64,000 nt of DNA from Dirofilaria immitis (lineage: Eukaryota; Nematoda; Chromadorea; Rhabditida; Onchocercidae): contig JAKNDB010000086.1 in assembly GCA_024305405.1 (NCBI GenBank), positions 1,797,001-1,861,000 of the forward strand, read 5' to 3'. The position numbers were made by a program, and so were the translations under genes. Position 1 is the first letter of the stretch; every line of letters starts with the position of its first letter. Shown here piece by piece: positions 41,810 to 55,300 of the stretch. Under the pieces are notes generated by a model. The model was not told where the DNA came from. It did no database searches and saw only the letters and a list, made by a program, of their open reading frames with translations.

Positions 41810-42140
41810 CTGAAATGTCGATAAAACCGAAATATTTATGATGTAAGTATGATGAAATTTAATCGAAGAATTTTGCATAGTAGAAACCTGTAATATTTGT
41901 CTGTATAGATAAATAAATATTTATCCAAATCTCACTATAAAAATCATTGTTTAAGATGTTGAAATGTATGTTGTCTGAAATGATCAGGGCTTATATGCAT
42001 TGTCTGAAAATATTATAAATATTGCATATTTCTTGTATTTTATCTGTTAACTAATCTTCTGAATAATTAAAAATATTGTGAGTCACCCTCCACTATCAAG
42101 ATCGAAAACCATTCACATAAAAAAGCCCGAGTCATGAAAG
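41810..42140 (+). repeat. Diverged direct repeat, copy 2 (possible 3' LTR)
   Basis: Counterpart of 35960-36240, about 5.85 kb downstream in the same orientation. Shared words include ATTTATGATGTAAG, AAGAATTTTGCATAGTAGAA, TAATATTTGTCTG/TAATATTTCCCAGAC, TCTCACTATAAA and AGCCCGAGTC. Divergence is high, which suggests an old insertion if these are LTRs. Confidence 0.5.
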
Positions 42141-44522
42141 CTTCAGCTTTTTATCATTTATACATACCAACTTTTTGCTCTTATCGGTACGTGCGACGCT
42201 TCTATCAATTCTTAAAACCAACCATCTCGGATAACTTTCTTATTATCAAAAAAAAAAAACTCACGCTGTCGATTATATTATCCATATTCACTAACTATTT
42301 TATGTATTGTAATTGAGACAAATAAAGACCGTTATAACAAAACTTTGTTACAACAAATTAAATTTCTACTCAATTTCCAATCATAAGAAAACCCAACTTC
42401 CATAACCCTTGTTAAATGTAAAAAATTAAAAAATGAATGTAAAAAATTCTTTCATCTGACAAGTCGTTTTATTTTTGCTATTGGAATTCTTACTATAAAA
42501 TGACATTGATAGAACAAAGTAAAAAGTTTTCACTGATGCTAATTGATAAGAATCTTCGATGAAGATTCATTCATTAAACTCATTTTTTATTTTTAGAAAA
42601 AGGGGTTGCATGATGATAATAAGCACCTGCTACCTAATTGTTTATTCTTCCTTGTTTGGCTAAACTGCCACCGAAAAGTTTTCTTCCGGCTCATTTTTTT
42701 CACTCCGCTATTTCAATTCTACCGCTTCTTGCAAACAATTCATCTTTAATTAATTTGTTTCAAATTTCCTCCATTTCATCCATTTCTGTCTATATTCCTT
42801 CGTTTAGACAATTTTTGGCTACAAAAAACTGTTCGAAATTATTTTATTTTAAATTTTTTTAACTTTTTTGATTTTTCAAATCTGTTCCAACTCTATTTCA
42901 CTTCTACAGCCGAGATGCTTCCCTTCTGAATGTCAAAAACCGTTTAGACAAGAATCAAGAAACCTTATTTTGCAAATAATAATTCGTGACCACATTAACT
43001 TAATAATAGCAATTAATTTCCCAAATGTTGAGATCTTCAGACATTTTTCTGCGACTGTCCTTCCATCCACCATCATTTGTCTTCTATTATTTAGATTTGA
43101 CATCAAAGGCCATGTAAAAAAATGAAATTCAATGTATCAAAGCAGTGTTTGCTATCGCGTTTTTATTGAATTTGAAACGAGTTTTTTCTTAAATCTTACT
43201 ATATTACTTATATATTCATGTATGAATATAAGAAGTATTCGATGTCATCATTGAAAAAATCTCAGAATGGAAAAATAAAACTGCCACTAGTGTCAGCATC
43301 TCTTCGACAGCATTATCCAAATCAAAAAGTTCCAAGAATGGTTCTTATCTTCATTCATTCAATCTGTTAATATCCCGATGTCTTCATTAGCATTAGAGAT
43401 TCCAGCAGTACGAAAAAGAACCAGTTTTTACTCGACGCATTCTTTCCCGGAAAATAAACCCACTCCTGGAATGAAGGGTATTATTATCACCGTTATCACT
43501 ATCAATGCGCAGTAAAACTAATAATGTGATTTGTTAATAACAGTAAGGCTCCTACCATTCTTATTCAGCTTTTCGTTTTCCACATCTTCATTTCAACAAG
43601 AGTTCATTTGTTGTACATCGACATTTTTCCATTCTCGAAATGCCTCTCTTCTCAATGACCAAAAACACATACAACACTTACTGCCAATGTGGAGAGCCGA
43701 GCACTCTGGAATCGATCGTGCTATCGATGATGTTGCTGATGGTGCTCTCCCTTCTGGTGCTCCTCGTTTTCCACAGCTGGCATTTATCTTCATTTATGTT
43801 CCACTCTTACCGTCATCCCATACTGTTTTTTCTCGCTCAAAGCACAGAAAGATTTCACCTGTTTAGAGTTTTTTCTACGATCTCATAAACTTTTACAGGG
43901 TACTGTTTTATACGTAAATAATATGAGTATAGTATTTTATTTTGATGCATTTTGCCGAAAATAGATATTGTTCGGTTATACATTTTCATTTTATATTTAA
44001 ACAAACCTGAATGCCAATTAATAGGATTGAATTGATAAAGAGATCATAGTTTGTCCCTCTAATTTCAAGAAACCTATCCTAAACATTTCATAATAGGAAA
44101 ATGTCTAATGTCGTTTTTCCATAATGATTTTATTCGACGATAAAATTCAACAGAACTTTATAAAATGTGTATCGCGACGATATTGCATAATGGCTTACTA
44201 ACAGTAATCTATTTAACGCTCATTCTAGAGAGGAACTTTATGGCGGTATTAGATAGCTTGCTTGCAAAAAAGAAGATAAATCAAGTGTGCCATCCTCACC
44301 AAATACAAGAAAGGTAGGAAGTATAAAAATTTTTAAATATTTCAGATCAGTACTGCTGAGCATAGCATGATTCAGCAAACAGTAAAAAGTGTTTATAGCG
44401 AAAATATTACTTCAGGAATTCAACATCCGCATATCATTAAAATTCCACCTCTCTAAATTAAATAATTATATGTTGTTGTATTTGGAGTTGAAAATTTCAG
44501 GTAGTGGAAACTGGGCTAAATT
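42141..44522. other. Intergenic, upstream of the H2A gene
   Basis: About 2.4 kb. A GC-richer patch at about 43650-43800 is open in three frames, but none of the translations matches a family I know. The 25 bases before the H2A ATG contain TTTCAG at 44495-44500, a likely trans-splice or cis acceptor. Confidence 0.4.
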
Positions 44523-45275
44523 ATGAATCGAGAAAAAAATTTTAAATTGCAGACTAAAGGAAATAGACCATCAGTTGGAAAGCGTGGCGGTGGAAAATCC
44601 AAGAAAATAAGCAAATCAGCTCGTGCTGGACTGCTATTTCCGTAACTAAATTTCATCGATTGCTTAGGAAAGGTCGTTATGCGAGAAGGATCTCTCAATC
44701 CGCAGCTGTTTATCTGAGCGCTGTCATCGAATATCTTTCCGCCGAGGTCTTTATTTTTATTTACACGTTTCTTTAGATAATGAAAGGTATTAAGACCTAG
44801 CTGCATACAATGATTTTTACATTTCTGATCATCTGCATTGTATTATATACTACTGTATTGTATTCAGTTATTGTGTTGCAGATGTTGGAGTTATCTGGGA
44901 ATGCTTGTCGGGACAATAAACGCCAAAGACTTATCCCTCGTCATATCGTGCTTGCCATGAAGAATGACGAGGAGCTGAATCAGTTCTGTGCCCGAGTCAC
45001 CTGTCCTGGTGGTGGCGTATTACCATTTGTACATCCGGTATGTTCCACAGTCTACATATGCATTTTTCATTCTTGGAGAATTGCTCTGCAAACGATCATA
45101 ACACTCAAAGGGATAAACGATGTGATTTTGATAAATATATATTTGCAAATTATGCAGTTTACTTCTTAGTAATAATGTTGCACTTCAGGCTCTGTTCGCA
45201 AAAGGTGCTAACTCAGTACCATTGCGACCAGTACGACGAATCAGCACCAGTTTGTGCGAGCCAGGAACGACATAA
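44523..45275 (+). CDS. Divergent, intron-containing histone H2A
   Basis: Coding exons are 44523-44746, 44882-45037 and 45189-45275, about 155 residues. Features are a basic N-tail ([18 protein letters not shown]), AGLLFPV at the start of the fold, [48 protein letters not shown] and GGVLP. The acidic-patch residues of EYLSAE and NDEE are kept. Unlike canonical H2A it has two introns, and it changes the usual RVGAGAPVYL to [10 protein letters not shown]. Its C-terminal tail is rewritten ([13 protein letters not shown]...LCEPGTT), without an SQ[ED]Y motif or the H2A.Z signature. A single G appears to be missing at 44642 (TTTCCGTAACT), which puts a TAA in frame; the exon is 224 bases, one short of 225. 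A replacement or germline variant is plausible, such as the sperm H2A variants of nematodes, but this is inference. Confidence 0.88.
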
Positions 45276-46321
45276 TCAGTGATAACTCGTTCTCTACTTT
45301 CATCTGTTTTGGCTGTATCCTTTGATCGCGTTATATAGGAATTTTTACGAGAACTTAACACGTTATTTGCGAAAAATCCAAACCAGCAAAATTTGATTTG
45401 TTCAGGCTTCTAGAACCTTAATTTCTTATTCTAATAAGTGCTGCAATTGGCTTCGTAAACTACATCAATATATACAAATTTGCATAACCCAGGCCTCGCT
45501 CCTTTCCCTTCTCAACTCTTCCAGTCGTGTTTTTTTAAATTAATGTTATATATGTATATAAATGTCGTATTAAACTTTAAACTACCGTGGATTTGCAAAG
45601 TTCCCGAAGAAGACCGGATGAATAGTCCGTCCCCTTCCTTCTCCTCCCCTCCCCTCCCCTCCCCAAAACACTAGAACAAACTGCTACACACCGCGCCGTT
45701 CATGACACTCCAACTCATCCTCCGCGTTTCAAATATAATGAGAATGTTGCAGACCAACATGGCAAAATTGCTTAAGTGACTCAATGCAACTGACATCTTA
45801 CTATTGATGGGAAACGAAACAATAGTTCCGAACGTGGTATGGGTATGAGTCTATTTGAGTAGTAGAATAAGATGTAGCACCTATGTATTTACCGAATAAC
45901 AAGTTGGTTCATTAAATGAATCTATTGAAAGAATGAATGTTTATCAGTATATTTCATTCGTTATCAGAACTATTTAATGATAGAAAAATACATCCTGGAG
46001 AATATTCAATGCAAGTGAATCTTTTTTAACGATATTAAATATGTGATTTTCCATGTTCCAACTGGTTCCTGGGGAAAGAGGAGAGGAGAAGTGTTGATAC
46101 TGAAGTGGACAGAATAAGAGAGAAAGGGAAGTAACCTTTTGAAAATTGTAAATGTTTAAAACATGCACGATAATGATGAGTGTATTAAATCAGATCATAC
46201 TGAGCTCTCATTAGTTGTTTGGTTTTAGGTTTTGGTCGATCTGGAGCGATGATTTACCATTGAATTTTTTTTCTTTTCATTGCGTTAACCTCTTACGCAA
46301 TCTTTAATTCAGCGTAACGAT
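45276..46321. other. Intergenic between H2A and MED23
   Basis: About 1 kb. It holds a (CCCCT)n-type pyrimidine tract at 45642-45664, with no coding exon recognised. TTCAG at 46310-46314, eight bases before the MED23 ATG, is a probable splice acceptor. Confidence 0.5.
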
Positions 46322-49300
46322 ATGAGTACTAATACGGAAGCAATATTAGCGTCATCTATTGCGCTTACAACAATAGTCGGTAATGATGCTGAGAAATTAC
46401 AGTGTATTGTGTTAAACCATGTGGTATGTGCTTCAGTATATCCCTACACTAAATTTATTGCTTTATATAATAATGATGGATTAATTATTATTTATTTCTG
46501 TAAGTAATGTTAATCGATTACACAGGAAGGAGTACAAATGCGCGAAATGTTTTGGGATTTAAGTAAGGATGTTGATGTGGATGTGCTGGCATGCAGTGAA
46601 GCTGTCAAGCTATTGCGCACAATGACTGAGGTATCGATTCGATTCATAGATCGTTGTAGACGTTTTGAAATTAGAAACATGCTTTCACGAAATGTTGTGC
46701 ATATAACACGAAATAATAAATTGCATACGAATTTAGGAAGAAAAATATTATGTTGCAAAGCATCTCTTTCTCTACTTTCAAATAAAGATGATCCTCGATA
46801 CATCCATTATGAAAGGATTTTATCTTCGATCTTTATGGCTGCTTGCAATGAAGGCGTTCTTTCTCTTTCGTTAGTCCATATTGAAATGTTTTTTTTTGAG
46901 CAAACGCAGTCCTAAACTCTCATTTAGTCTTTCAATTTTCGTTTATTTTAGTTCGAATCATTTCCAAATTTTACGGAGTAAGTAGAACTGAATCTGTATT
47001 CACTTATTTAATTATAATTCATATCTAAAATCTTTAATTCAGTATAGAATGGGAAAAAAATAAAGAAAATGAATGGTGCGAGCACTCTTATTTCCATTTA
47101 TCTATATTTATCTATATATATTCAGTAATTTTTTTATCCGAATATGTTTTGCTAGTGATTGCTGTGAACTTCTCATTCTTTGCACCAATTTCACCCTTAC
47201 GACGCCAATGGATTCGCGAAAATTTGAGTACATGCAGAAAAATTTACATCTTATCGATTACAAAGGACTTCGAAACATTTTGAAATTACTTGTGGTTGAA
47301 CGCATGCAGGAAGTGCCGTCCTTGATCACACATCATCACCGTCACATGCTTTTACCTGTAGAAAATGTTCGATTTCTTCACTTTTTCATGTCTTTTTATA
47401 AAAGCTTCATCTTTGAAGTGTTATATATCAGTCAGCCAAGTTTATGTAATTTCATGTGATATTTATTCCAATGTTTTCCCGAAGACATAACTTTTGAAAC
47501 TTTTCAGATGTTATTGACTCTAATTGATCGGCAGTTAAATCTTCTTCCATGCATTTTTACAATCACTGAGTTACACCGCGTCTCCAGTAATTCACGTGCC
47601 TTTCTTTTACCAGTTTGTTACATTTTTAATAAATATCTCAGTCAATTTTAACCATAATTTCTGCCTATTTTCAAATTGGATCAAGAAAAATCGAGTACAC
47701 AAAAGCGAAGTTATTTGCAGAGGGTAGCAAAAAAATTCAACGACATGTTTATTTCTTTCCGGCCACTTACTGAAATGGTAACAATAATCGGTCGCTCATG
47801 GCTTTATCCTATAGCTGCTCATATTTCTTTCCCTGTGAGCACTCCATCTTGGAAACTTGAAGTCACTACTACTCGGTTACATCAACGAGCTCATCTTCCA
47901 TACAAATCCGAACTTTTCGCTCCGCAATCTTTTTGCTTTATACACTTCTTCGGCAGCCTCGTGGGAAAGACACAATTTCCGTAAGTTAGTAATTTTATTT
48001 GGCTTTTTAAATTAGGCTATAAAAGAATGACAAATTTGAAGTTTTCAAGAAAATAGGCTTTTTTGTAATGGCTGAAATGGAAATATGTTAGTAACTGGCT
48101 ATTGAAAAAAATTCTGACTGTGTATTAATAATAGACATCACTGTTGAAATAGAACAAATATTTTACAAACATAGTTATAATTAGATATATAATGAAAAGA
48201 GAAATAAATTTAACAATAAATAATATATATGAATCGAGCATTTATTAGATGATTCTATAATTATTTTACTATCTACAATTATTTATTGTATATTATTTTA
48301 TTCCATAATTATTTATTATATATTGTTTTACTGGATTATTCTCTAGTTATTTTATAATTTTTTAAAATTATCTTTCTTGACAAAAATAGTAGAATTAAGT
48401 ATGCATGTGTTGTAGTATGTGATGCGACAAAATACAAATTTGACCCCGCAACGGCTGCAGTGTGATGAATTGTTGCATATGATCATTCTTGAGGCTATGA
48501 GCGAAATGGAAAAGACTGACACACGCCTTGATGATCCTGCAAACCAGTATCAGTGGATGAACATCACACAAACAGTTACATTCTCATTACTCCATGGAAA
48601 CGCCTCTTTTTCTCGCCTTCTCAAAATACTGTACGAATCAGTAAGGATAGAATTTACATTAAAAAAATGCATATTGCCTGCTCAAAAATTGCTTCATGTC
48701 GAGATATACTTTAAATTTACTTCATGTTTATTAACATTCTCGACCACTGCTTTTGTAAACAAACTTTGCTGTTTCATATCTCAGTACTTCGCAGGCCACA
48801 TTCTTCCACATTGCAAAGCTTTTTTTCTGATTATGAAATTGTTCTTTAGAAATATAACTTTCCTTTTTACTGGAACATTCGAAATGTTTTGCCTTTTTTT
48901 GAAATTCATTGTCAGTCTGATTTTCATGAAGATTTGGGTAAGAAATATAGTTTCTTATGTTTTTTATGTGAAAAAGAGGATAATGTTCGTTTATTCTCCA
49001 AACAATAAATTGTAGCTTTCTGAAACTGTGTATCGAAAAGGAAGAGATGAACTGATGTGGGTTATTTTGCAATACGTTGCAGTTTACATCGACAGAGTAT
49101 CAAACGAAGAAATGATTCGCGTTGCCGAAATTTATAATTTACTTTACAGGTTTGTTGCATAATATTTCAGTTAATCTATTTCAAGCTTATATTTTTGTTT
49201 TGATACGCTTTTCGTATATATATATATATATTATTTAGTCTTATTTATTTAGCGATGAGCAGACATGGTCTGGTGCAGATACTGATCCGCTGTTGTTTGT

Positions 49301-52300
49301 CCGATTTTTGGTTCCAGCTGCCATCTGGATACATTTTTATAAGAAATTAGGTAACTCTCAGACGGAAGTACTTCCTAAACCTTCTGAATCGCTATGGCGA
49401 CAAATACAATTCCTACAGGAGAGGACAGCAGATTCAGATCCTAATATCCAGAATGTTGCTGATCATAATGCAGTTCTGGCTGCTGTTGCTAATGCCTGTG
49501 AGGATTAATTTCTAGCTTATTTCTAATTTTCCAATTATTACTGAAATGGCAATTATTAAAATAATTGAAGCATTTTTGATATTTATTTTAGCAAACATGT
49601 TCCCTTTTTTGTGCCTTATATAAAACCATATTACATCGATTTTCCACGGAGTCGTAATAGTTAGTACAACTACCTACTTGTAATGGACTTTATTAATTTT
49701 TCTAACCAAAACACCAAATCTCTTAAGATGGCTGAAGACAATACATGGTTGTAAAAAGATGTTGGTGTTTTTATACGACCTAAAAAATACTAAGTCATGT
49801 AAAGCTTTTATGCTAAGTTGTAATGTGGAAAAGGTTGAATGAAAAAGCCATTAAATTTATTTATTTTTAGACAGCAGTGACATGCCAAACTTCCAGAAAT
49901 TAGTTCTAACAGCAGTAGATGTCTTTCTGGATGGATCCCCAGAAGAAATGAATACGGTTTGGCATCTTCCGCATGGGATCATCTCCTATTCGAAGAAAAC
50001 ACCTTTACCACTCTCATTGATCGATTCGTTAACTTTTCATGCACGGAACCATTTATTCCAACTTTGTTTATTGAAACTCACAGCTATGCTTTCAGTTCAA
50101 CAAACACAAAAACTGCCCAGTCCTGCAACGATCGGTTCATTAGAATTTATTTTATTTGTTGTTTTCAGTTATCTAAATTACATTTCTATATTTCATGCAA
50201 TCTGCGTCTTTCTCAGACACGCTTGTGCGTTTGGCAGTAACTACGGAATTTGAATATGGTGTGAAGCAGATATTAGCTTTATTATCATCGACATTAGCCT
50301 CAGTAAACAAAAACGCCAATTTGGTACCAGCACATCAAGATCGCTCCCGGGATTTGCTTTTTGTTCTTTGTGATATTCTTTCATATCGATTCATCAGTTA
50401 TCCATTCCCAGTGGGGTCAAAGGTCCATTTCTTCAGCTTTTCATATTCCTTGTTGGCTTTGAATTTAACTGTGTGGTACTATTTTATTTTTACACATGGT
50501 GAAAGATATTTGGTAAGATTGGATTACTTTTATCTTTCAAATTACTTTTTAAGGTTAATTTGATGCTTTGGTGTTACACAGCACTTGGAAATAGTCAAAT
50601 ACAGATGAATATTGCACTATGCTCAGCTCTCGAGCAAGTTATGCTGCGTTATTGGATGTGGAATTCACCACAGGAAATGTTCTATTTGAGTAATGCTTTC
50701 CTTGGTTTGTTAATTTATTATTGTATCATGGTCTGTGAAACATCACTTAGGAAATGTGTATTTTTCGAAACTTTTTCTTGTAATTGCGAGACTTTTTTCT
50801 TATAACCAACCATTTTAGCTATCGCATTTTCGGCTGAAAAATTTGTCTGTTTGATTTTTTAACCCATAAGCTAATTTTCTAGATATGAATTTAATTTTTA
50901 CAATTTCAACAAGATCTGCTAAATTTGACTCTGAAAATATTGAAACAAATTTAGGTAAACAAGGCAAGCTGTCTATCATGTTCAACACATCTAATCCAGC
51001 ATTTTGTGATTCACAACATGCGAATATTCAGGTTGAACAGCACTGCACAAATTCGCATGTATCTCTCGAGCTTTTGCGATGCTTACTCCTTTCCATGTTC
51101 AAATCGCTCAAAATGACAGGCATTTATAGTATTTACATTACATTTAGGAGGCATTCCAAAGATGTTGAGAACAGCCAGAAATTATTTCTCCTTTGCAGTA
51201 ACTCATTGTTTCTTAGTCATTCGCTCTTGCCAGTCTTTACTAATCGGTCTTATTGATTTTTAAGCGCAATGCTCTTTTTGTGACTAAATTTTAGGAGCAT
51301 CGAAATTATAATTGTTCGTTAAAAGATCTTAATAGTTCTTTATTCTTCCAAACATTATTAAACTTACATTAATATTCTGAATATAGTCCACATCTGGAAG
51401 AATTCTTTTATTTGAATTTCTAAATTTACGGATTCTTCTAGGAATGGAAATGACCGCAGAAATGATACAACGCTGCAATATGAATTTCTGCTGGCCGATG
51501 TCGATTAATCGAACATACAGCTCTCAGCTCATCGGTTGCAGCGTGGATGATGGCGCCACAGATACGGTTATATATGATGAGTTGATGCATCGTGTCATTC
51601 AAGAAGTGCATCAAGTACAAGGTTTAAATGTGATATTTCATCAAACGCTTTCTAAAAATATATGTATCTTCACTGTTTGGAATGTCAAAAACAGCTTCAC
51701 GAATTCGAGCAAGCTTCTATTTTTGTTATGTAGCACTGGAGAATGCTTTCGAAGAATTTTATTTTCTGCAGTAACACTTTTAACTTAACAATGCTTAAAA
51801 GAACTACGATTGACAGCATGTTTGAATATCATTATCTCTTGCCTTGAAATATAATGAAACAGTACATATCATTTTTGAAGTAATGCATGCGGAAATTTAT
51901 CGTTTCAATGATTTTGTATTTTTATAATGACGCAATTTATACAACATATAGAATGTCAATATCATCCATTACGAATGATATATTTGATATGCTGAGCCTC
52001 ATTACGTCTTTCTCAATCTGAAGTGAAGAAAAAACTGTGAAGGAATAACTTTTGAAATTTTTTCTACTTCTTCGTTCATTGCGATAAGATATACAAGATA
52101 AAGCATCAATAAACTTAGTAAAGTTGTCAATCACTAAACAGATATTTACAAAAGGCTGCAATAGAATCTTTCTTTTTAATTGTTTTGCATCAGAATTGTT
52201 CATTTCCAGAAATTATTTATGCGCAAGGTTTGGCTGCTGAAGAACAACTATTAAAGTTCTTTTCGGGTGAGCGGAGGAAAACAATTTTCTGTGTTGTATA

Positions 52301-55300
52301 CAATATATTGTTTGAAACAAAGAAGATACATCCAGTGATTTATTCGTAAGTTGTTAGTTATTAGGTGACATATGCGATTAAATTTTTGATTTTAATTTTT
52401 AAGTTTCCATTTCCATTAGTCATGGGTTATTTAATAAACTTTTCGGATCCCTAGGGCGCTCCGCTCGCATCGGAGAGGTAAAGAGTTCGATTTCCTATTT
52501 CTCCAGTTGGAGTTAATTAAAAATATTTCAACAAATCCATGATCAAGAGGAACTTTTGTTTTGACGGCATAATATTTAAAGGAATCATTTAATTTAATTT
52601 CTTTCCACCTTATTTTTGAAAAATTTTTTTATAGTGTACTAAATTCGATGAACAGTAAAGAACTTACAGCAACGATAAACAAATTCACAGATTATTTCAT
52701 ATTTATCTTCAAAAGAATCTCCCTTCTGACGACCAGCAATTTGCAGCAGTAAGTAATGTAATTAGACGACTTTATTAAACGAGGAAAAAATCTGTTTTAC
52801 TTGTTTTCTTGTCTTTCTTTGCTTTTAATATATTTTCTGACTTTTAGCATAAATCAGTTTTTCCATTTTCGCAACTTTATTGATATTGCAATATTTTCTT
52901 AGAAGTATACAGTGCGATAATAATTTATCGTTATTGTCCGAATTTTTCAAAAATTTTTCTTTTTAAATTTTGATCAAAATGATATTTTGCTTTGGTTTTT
53001 GCAATCATTTGAATCATCTGAATTTTCTCATTCAGATGATTGGAATCTTAAATGACATGGCATTTAATTTACACTTAATACCGTTTGATCGACTGCTTAC
53101 CTCCCTTGTTCTTCACCCAACTGATGACGGAGCTACTGAAATTGCCATGCTCATAATTCATTCCTTGGTATGTTAATTTCACGTCTTTGGTTTTGGTCAG
53201 CGCTTATAGAATATTTTGCATAAAAAAACTTTTTTCACGACAAGGAAAAAATAGCAGAAGAATTTATTATACTGACAATTTATTTACAATCTGCAAAGGT
53301 TTTTGATTAAAATTTTTGTGCCTCGCAGCACAAATAAACTTTATAACATAAGAATTACAATCGAAAAAAATACACATAAAAATTACAATCAAAAAAAAAT
53401 ATCAAAATCAAAAAGAAAACAAAAAAAAATTAATCATACTGCAAAAATAAGTTAATAAAGAAAAAATACCACCAAGAAAAACTAAAACAATAAAATAAGA
53501 ATATCAGACATGAATACCAAAAGATAAATAACAACTTATAAAAACATTACCTAAACACATTATAATGCAACTCTTCAAAGAATCCCACTTCTATTTTACT
53601 ATTTCTTAGTTGGTTCATTTACATTCTCTATAAAAAAAAATGATGAAGTTTTAGATTACATATGTTTATGTTTTAGGTTGGCTCATATCCTGATTTGCAT
53701 AATCGAATTACGGCCTTGGTGCATATAATCCCATTAAATAAAATTGGCAATACTAGTGCTGCGTTTTTTAGTAAAATGTCGGAATATTACTCGGTAAGTG
53801 AAATCCGACAAACTTAATAAATGTCACTTTTCCACTTTTTGGAAAGATCTTTTTAGCAATTTCCGGAACTATCATACAGAGAAATGGAAACGAAAGTGAG
53901 AAGAGAGATGCAAATCGAATTAGGCATGCGACCAGTTGAACAACCAGCCATTAGTTCAGAACTGCACATGCCAATTTATTATGGTAATATTATGGAACGC
54001 ATACTTCCGGTACGTTATAGACAAATATGTTTCACAATTTCCCAAAAATTTGCAATCTTTAGGTTGCAACTTTGAAATGAACATACTTAGATGCATTTCT
54101 TAGATCTGTTTATTATAAAACAAAAAATTATAATTGTCATTGTGAAAACAAACAAATTTTAGATTCTTGTTGGTTTAAATTAATTATATAATCGATTGTA
54201 ATATAAGTATTTCTTTTATTTATACTTCCGATTTTTTGGATTTCAAACTATATTGAATAACTTACATATTAAGTATATGCCCATTACAGCGAATTAGTTT
54301 ACTATTATTCTCTTGCCTCTTTTTATTTTCTTACATTCTCTTTTTCTTCAATTTCAGCTTTGACATCTCAAGAATCTGAAATTTTTTCACTTTGTTCTTC
54401 GAGCTTCTTAAATATTAGGAATTGTTGATTTAGTAAAAACTATTAGTTGTGGAAGTTTATAAAGTTCATCTGACCTGCAGTCGCGATTTCCCTTCATTTC
54501 AGGAATATTGATTTATTACAGATTGTGGACATCATTTTACTCCGAGCGATAGAAACTGTAGTTGCTGATCAATTATTCACAACATTATTGATGTGCTTCA
54601 AGCCATGCTATCGATATCATCGTAATTTTTTCACTATTAAACCGCGTTAGAGGAGGATCATCTTTTGAAACTTTTCTGAAAAACAATTAATGTGCCTACA
54701 AAATATTTAAGCTCAACTAACATGGAGTGGAATAGTTTTTAATGGGACTTGAAAAATTGAAATAAAAATCAAAAATAGAGAAAAGTCACAGTGTAATAAA
54801 ATACAGAAAAACAACTGGAATGAATTTCTCGCCAAGCCTATAACTGTTTTCAAAAAATTAAAAATATGCACGAAACTGAAAGTGACTTTTAAATTCAATG
54901 TAACGTTTTTATAATTCAACTGAATCAGAATTTTTGAAGACGAACATAGAGCAAATTAAACTTTTATGACTGCTTTCTATACTAATAAGACATATCCGCA
55001 AGACATAATGGAATCCTAGAGTCTTAGAATATGAAAAAAATTTTTGAGCCAAGAAAACGTAAAAGTTAACGTATTTTCGGCTTTCGTAAACTTAAATTCC
55101 AAAATGCAATAAAGACATAAAGAAAAAATTAAGAATATAAATAAGAAATTGGCTTTCAATCTTATGTTAAATTAGTGGCAATCAATTTTATACGGAATAT
55201 TTTACATAAACATGAGCAACTGCCCTAGAAGGCAACATGGACTAAACTAGTAATCAGTGATAATCTTTATTACAGCGCAGCCAGCAGCATATATGTATAG

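Noticed and set aside
43531..43888. Protein gene in the GC-richer patch with overlapping open frames on both strands
   Set aside because: No frame shows a recognisable domain, and no splice or start context supports one over the others.
44516..44806. 96-codon minus-strand frame
   Set aside because: It is the antisense shadow of histone H2A exon 1.
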